From: Pyxidicoccus caerfyrddinensis | GTDB taxonomy: Bacteria; Myxococcota; Myxococcia; Myxococcales; Myxococcaceae | Reading direction: 5' to 3' | NCBI RefSeq assembly: GCF_010894405.1 | Contig: NZ_JAAIYA010000014.1 | Span: 124,001-188,000 of the forward strand | DNA length: 64,000 bases | Program-made: the position numbers and the translations under genes | The notes under the pieces: generated by a model | The model's input: only the letters and a program-made list of their open reading frames with translations | The model's database searches: none | Told to the model about the DNA's origin: nothing | Part shown: one piece after another, positions 61,419-64,000 of the stretch | How the letters are laid out: every line of letters begins with the position of its first letter | How positions within the stretch are numbered: the first letter of the stretch is position 1

Positions 61419-62264
61419 ATGAAGAAGGTCCTCATCGGCGTGGGCGTTGGGTGCGGTCTCATCATCCTGGTAGGCGTGGGCCTGCTGGTGGCTGGCGGCC
61501 TGTGGGCGAAGAACACGTTCGGCGGCAGCATCGAGGCCGGACAGAAGCTCGCGGCCCAGGAAGAGGAGCTGGCGAAGCTCAACCAGAGCATCGCCTTCCA
61601 GGCGCCTCCGGAGGGCGAGGTGCTCGCGCTCGACGCGAAGCGGCTGGAGACCTACTTCGCCGTGCGCGAGGGGGCGCTGCCGGTGTTCAAGGCGATGGAG
61701 CAGAAGGCCGACGCCTTCGAGAAGGAGCACGGCGGCGATGACAAGAAGAACGCCAACTTCGGCGCGGCCGTGGACGCCGCGAACATGATGATGACCATGA
61801 CGGTGGACGTGCGCGCCGCCTACCTCGAGGGCTTGAAGAAGCACGGCATGTCGCCCGCCGAGTTCCAGACCATCACCACCACCGTCTACACCTCGCTGAT
61901 GGCGGACGGCATGGAGCAGGCCCAGGGGGCGCTGAAGCAGAGCCGCGAGGCGATGGAGAAGCAGCTGGCCGCGCTGGACAAGAAGCTGGAGGGTGACTCG
62001 CTCTCCGACGAGGAGCGCACCCAGACGGAGGAGGCGCAGACCCACCTGCGCACCGCCATCGAGGCCATGGAGAAGGGTGAGGCGAACCCGGGCCTGGGCA
62101 ACCTGACCGCGGAGGGCCGGAAGGTGGCGGCCGCCAACGTGGCGCTGCTGAAGACGTACGACAAGCAGGTGCAGGCGATGGCCAGCTCCGCCTTCGACAG
62201 CTTCCTGCTGGGTGGCTCCGCCACGGACGCGCCAGAGGGCGCGAGCGCGCAGGAAGACGACTAG
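61419..62264 (+). CDS. membrane-anchored helical protein, function unknown
   Basis: A 281-residue protein with one N-terminal membrane helix ('MKKVLIGVGVGCGLIILVGVG', cytosol-in) and a mostly charged helical domain of about 240 residues with Glu/Lys-rich coiled-coil-like stretches. No family recognised. The ATG at 61419 has GGAGG 6 bases upstream. Sits alone between the divergent MFS gene and the converging terC-like gene. Confidence 0.78.
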   Translation: MKKVLIGVGVGCGLIILVGVGLLVAGGLWAKNTFGGSIEAGQKLAAQEEELAKLNQSIAFQAPPEGEVLALDAKRLETYFAVREGALPVFKAMEQKADAFEKEHGGDDKKNANFGAAVDAANMMMTMTVDVRAAYLEGLKKHGMSPAEFQTITTTVYTSLMADGMEQAQGALKQSREAMEKQLAALDKKLEGDSLSDEERTQTEEAQTHLRTAIEAMEKGEANPGLGNLTAEGRKVAAANVALLKTYDKQVQAMASSAFDSFLLGGSATDAPEGASAQEDD

Positions 62265-62287
62265 CACCCGTCACGGGCGCGCCCGGT

Positions 62288-63262
62288 TCAGGCCTCCACC
62301 TCGGTGGAGTGCCTGGGCCCGGGGTGCTCCCGCGGCTGCTTCTGGCCTCGCGCCTCACGCCGCCGGGCGCGCAGGCTGGCCCACACCGACGCGCCGATGA
62401 GCACGACGATGATGCCCACGGACAACAACGGCGTGACGTGGAGCCACGGCTCCAGCACCATCTTCAGTCCCGCGAAGGCCAGCACCCCGGCCAGCCCGTA
62501 GTGGAGGTAGCGCAGCTGCCCCACGGTGCCGGACAGGAGCAGGTACAGCGCGCGCAGCCCGAGGATGGCGAAGGCGTTGGAGCTGTAGAGGATGAAGGTG
62601 TCCTGCGTCACCGCGAAGGCGGCGGGCACCGAGTCCACGGCGAAGAGGATGTCCGTCAGCTCCAGGCCCATCAGCGCCAGCAGCAGCGGCGTGGCCACGC
62701 GCCGGCCGTCCGCGAGCCGGACGAAGAACTTCTTGTCATGCACCTCCTGCGTCACCGGCAGCCGGTGCGCGAGCCAGCTCACCGCCTTGTTCTCCTGCTG
62801 CTGGGCCGGGTCCTCGCGAAACACGCGCCAGGCGGTGATGAGGAGGATGGCGCCGAAGACGTAGGCCACCCAGCTCCAGCGCTCCAGTGCCGCCGCGCCC
62901 AGGAAGATGAAGAGGGCGCGGAAGACGAGCGCACCGAAGATGCCCAGGAAGAGCACGCTGTGCTGGGCCCGCTGGGGAATGCCCAGGCTGCGGAAGATGA
63001 CGAGGAAGACGAAGACGTTGTCGAGGCTGAGGCTCTTCTCGATGAAGTACGCGGCCAGGTACTCCTGCGCCGCGCGCGCGCCGAAGACGCGCCAGACGAG
63101 GACGTTGAAGAGCAGCCCCGCGGAAATCCACACGCCGCTCCAGATGATGGCGGCCCGGTGGGACTCGCCGCGGCGCCCGCGGTGGGCAATCAGGTCCACG
63201 ACGATGAGCGCGAGCACCACTGCCCAGAAGACGGCCCATATCCATGTGGGAATGTGGTGCAT
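62288..63262 (-). CDS. TerC family integral membrane protein (Alx/TerC type)
   Basis: A 324-residue protein with about nine membrane helices. Family motifs are present: 'EKSLSLDNVFVFLVIF' (Asp/Asn in the first core helix) and 'LELTDILFAVDSVPAAFAV' (Asp in the second core helix). TerC proteins take part in Mn/Ca or tellurite handling and in metalation of exported proteins. Start ATG 63262 is preferred over 63283, though neither has a good ribosome site. Confidence 0.92.
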   Translation of the reverse strand: MHHIPTWIWAVFWAVVLALIVVDLIAHRGRRGESHRAAIIWSGVWISAGLLFNVLVWRVFGARAAQEYLAAYFIEKSLSLDNVFVFLVIFRSLGIPQRAQHSVLFLGIFGALVFRALFIFLGAAALERWSWVAYVFGAILLITAWRVFREDPAQQQENKAVSWLAHRLPVTQEVHDKKFFVRLADGRRVATPLLLALMGLELTDILFAVDSVPAAFAVTQDTFILYSSNAFAILGLRALYLLLSGTVGQLRYLHYGLAGVLAFAGLKMVLEPWLHVTPLLSVGIIVVLIGASVWASLRARRREARGQKQPREHPGPRHSTEVEA

Positions 63263-63556
63263 GGCTCCGTCCAACCTATGCATCTCCCCGGGCGGCCAGC
63301 CTCCGGCGCTCCGGCCCGCAGGTGGGGAACGGTAGGGGCGTCGTCACCCCGCCCCTGGGACGAGCGGGCGTCCATGACGGACTGCGTAAAGACAGACACA
63401 AGCGGGCAGACGGGGGCTTGCAAGCTCTCTTCGCGAGCATCCGACCTCCAGATGTGCCAGCCTCACGCGGTACGCCGCCCGTGGGGGGCGGCATGAACAG
63501 TCATCGCGTGCGGGGGAGGGGCGCGCAGACGTGCAGGAAGTGGAGGGGGTAGTGAG
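63263..63556. other. 294-base divergent intergenic region
   Basis: It lies between the divergent terC-like and arsenate-reductase-type genes. I looked for a yybP-ykoY (Mn) riboswitch on the TerC side and found no convincing match. No RNA gene or long dyad is evident. Confidence 0.35.
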
Positions 63557-63964
63557 ATGAACAAGGTCATCTTCGCCTGTGTGCATAACGCCGGTCGCTC
63601 GCAGATGGCGGCGGCGTTCTTCAATGTGATGGCGGACCCGGACAAGGCGCGCGCCGTGTCCGCGGGAACGCAGCCCGCGGAGCAGCTGCACCCGGAAGTG
63701 CTGGAGACGATGCGCGAAATCGGCATCGACCTGGCAGACGCGAAGCCCCGCTTGCTGACGGATGCGCTGGCGCAGGACGCGCACTGGCTCATCACCCTGG
63801 GCTGTGGCGAGGCGTGCCCCAACGTGCCGGGGCTGAAGCGCGAGGACTGGCCGCTGGAGGACCCGAAGGGCCGCTCCCTGCCGCAGGTGGAGCGCATCCG
63901 CGACGAAGTGGCCGCCCGCGTGGCGGACCTGCTGGAGCGCGAGGGCTGGATGCGCGCCGGGTAG
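63557..63964 (+). CDS. arsenate reductase / low-molecular-weight phosphatase family protein
   Basis: A 135-residue cytoplasmic LMW-PTP-fold protein. The P-loop C-x5-R-S is 'CVHNAGRS' (Cys8 to Ser15). Two more Cys at 83 and 87 ('LGCGEACP') supply the disulfide relay of thioredoxin-coupled arsenate reductases. The 'DWPLEDPKGRS' Asp loop is the general acid. It should reduce arsenate to arsenite. No arsR or arsB gene is seen in the window, so a different phosphatase role is possible. Confidence 0.92.
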   Translation: MNKVIFACVHNAGRSQMAAAFFNVMADPDKARAVSAGTQPAEQLHPEVLETMREIGIDLADAKPRLLTDALAQDAHWLITLGCGEACPNVPGLKREDWPLEDPKGRSLPQVERIRDEVAARVADLLEREGWMRAG

Positions 63965-64000
63965 CTGAAGCCGCGGCTGGCCTGAGGAAGCGTGCGGGCC

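Noticed and set aside
63263-63556. yybP-ykoY manganese riboswitch before the TerC-type gene
   Set aside because: TerC/Alx genes often have one, but I could not find its conserved loops in this leader on the coding strand.
1-64000. CRISPR arrays, rRNA, tRNA, insertion sequences
   Set aside because: No regular repeat-spacer array, no tRNA cloverleaf, rRNA segment or transposase was found on either strand by reading; weak or degenerate cases could be missed without tools.

Overview
The window reads as chromosomal DNA of a myxobacterium, most likely Myxococcaceae (Myxococcus, Corallococcus or Pyxidicoccus type). The base composition is very GC-rich, with G or C in almost every third codon position. 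The gene content points the same way: a PEGA-domain Ser/Thr kinase, a DUF2378 (TIGR02265) protein, many lipoproteins with Asp-Ala-Gly or Pro-Ala linkers, a caspase-like protein, ECF sigma factors with C-terminal extensions and secreted proteins of unknown function. The taxonomic call is inference from gene content; no rRNA, tRNA, CRISPR array, prophage or insertion sequence was seen.

Layout. 0-10 kb: start of a lipoprotein gene leaving the window, a lipoprotein with five TIG repeats between two cytochrome-c-like ends, treZ, a discoidin-domain secreted protein, a purine permease broken by a one-base frameshift, an M20 dipeptidase, a small secreted protein and a glutathione transferase. 10-14 kb: two HEAT-like genes flanked by two paralogous secreted M23-type peptidase genes, all on the minus strand. 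14-23.5 kb: PhoD-like phosphatase, Ser/Thr kinase, a two-gene ABC-2 exporter, a membrane phosphoesterase, a DGPF/ECF42 sigma pair with a relic of a second sigma gene beside it, and a divergent membrane-fused ECF sigma factor. 23.5-31.4 kb: a compact four-gene minus-strand operon of unfamiliar proteins. 31.8-50 kb: ettA followed by mostly single-gene units (metabolic enzymes, cupin, SRPBCC, dienelactone hydrolase, acyltransferase, LysR with a divergent dehydratase, htpX, GNAT, a caspase-like protein, a muramidase). 50-64 kb: ATP-grasp, esterase/DUF2378, a three-gene operon (helix-hairpin-helix surface protein, lamin-tail lipoprotein, SNase lipoprotein), a hybrid sensor kinase, an MFS transporter, TerC and an arsenate-reductase-type phosphatase.

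The best candidate for an undescribed system is the 23518-31363 operon. In transcription order it encodes a 771-residue beta-rich protein, a 338-residue protein whose strand pattern fits a PT-barrel (ABBA prenyltransferase-like) fold, a 308-residue alpha-toroid protein carrying a class II terpene-cyclase-like DxDDTA motif, and a 1190-residue protein with a tectonin/PLL-like propeller followed by long amphipathic helices. The last three are joined by two ATGA start/stop overlaps. An isoprenoid-linked role is inference only. Secondary candidates are the M23/HEAT cluster and the HhH, lamin-tail and SNase operon, which looks like a cell-surface DNA-handling set.

Hairpins that look like terminators sit between most converging genes. 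Several promoter regions carry dyads or direct repeats, the most striking being three TGACACC repeats spaced exactly 22 bp apart before a secreted-protein gene at 38110.
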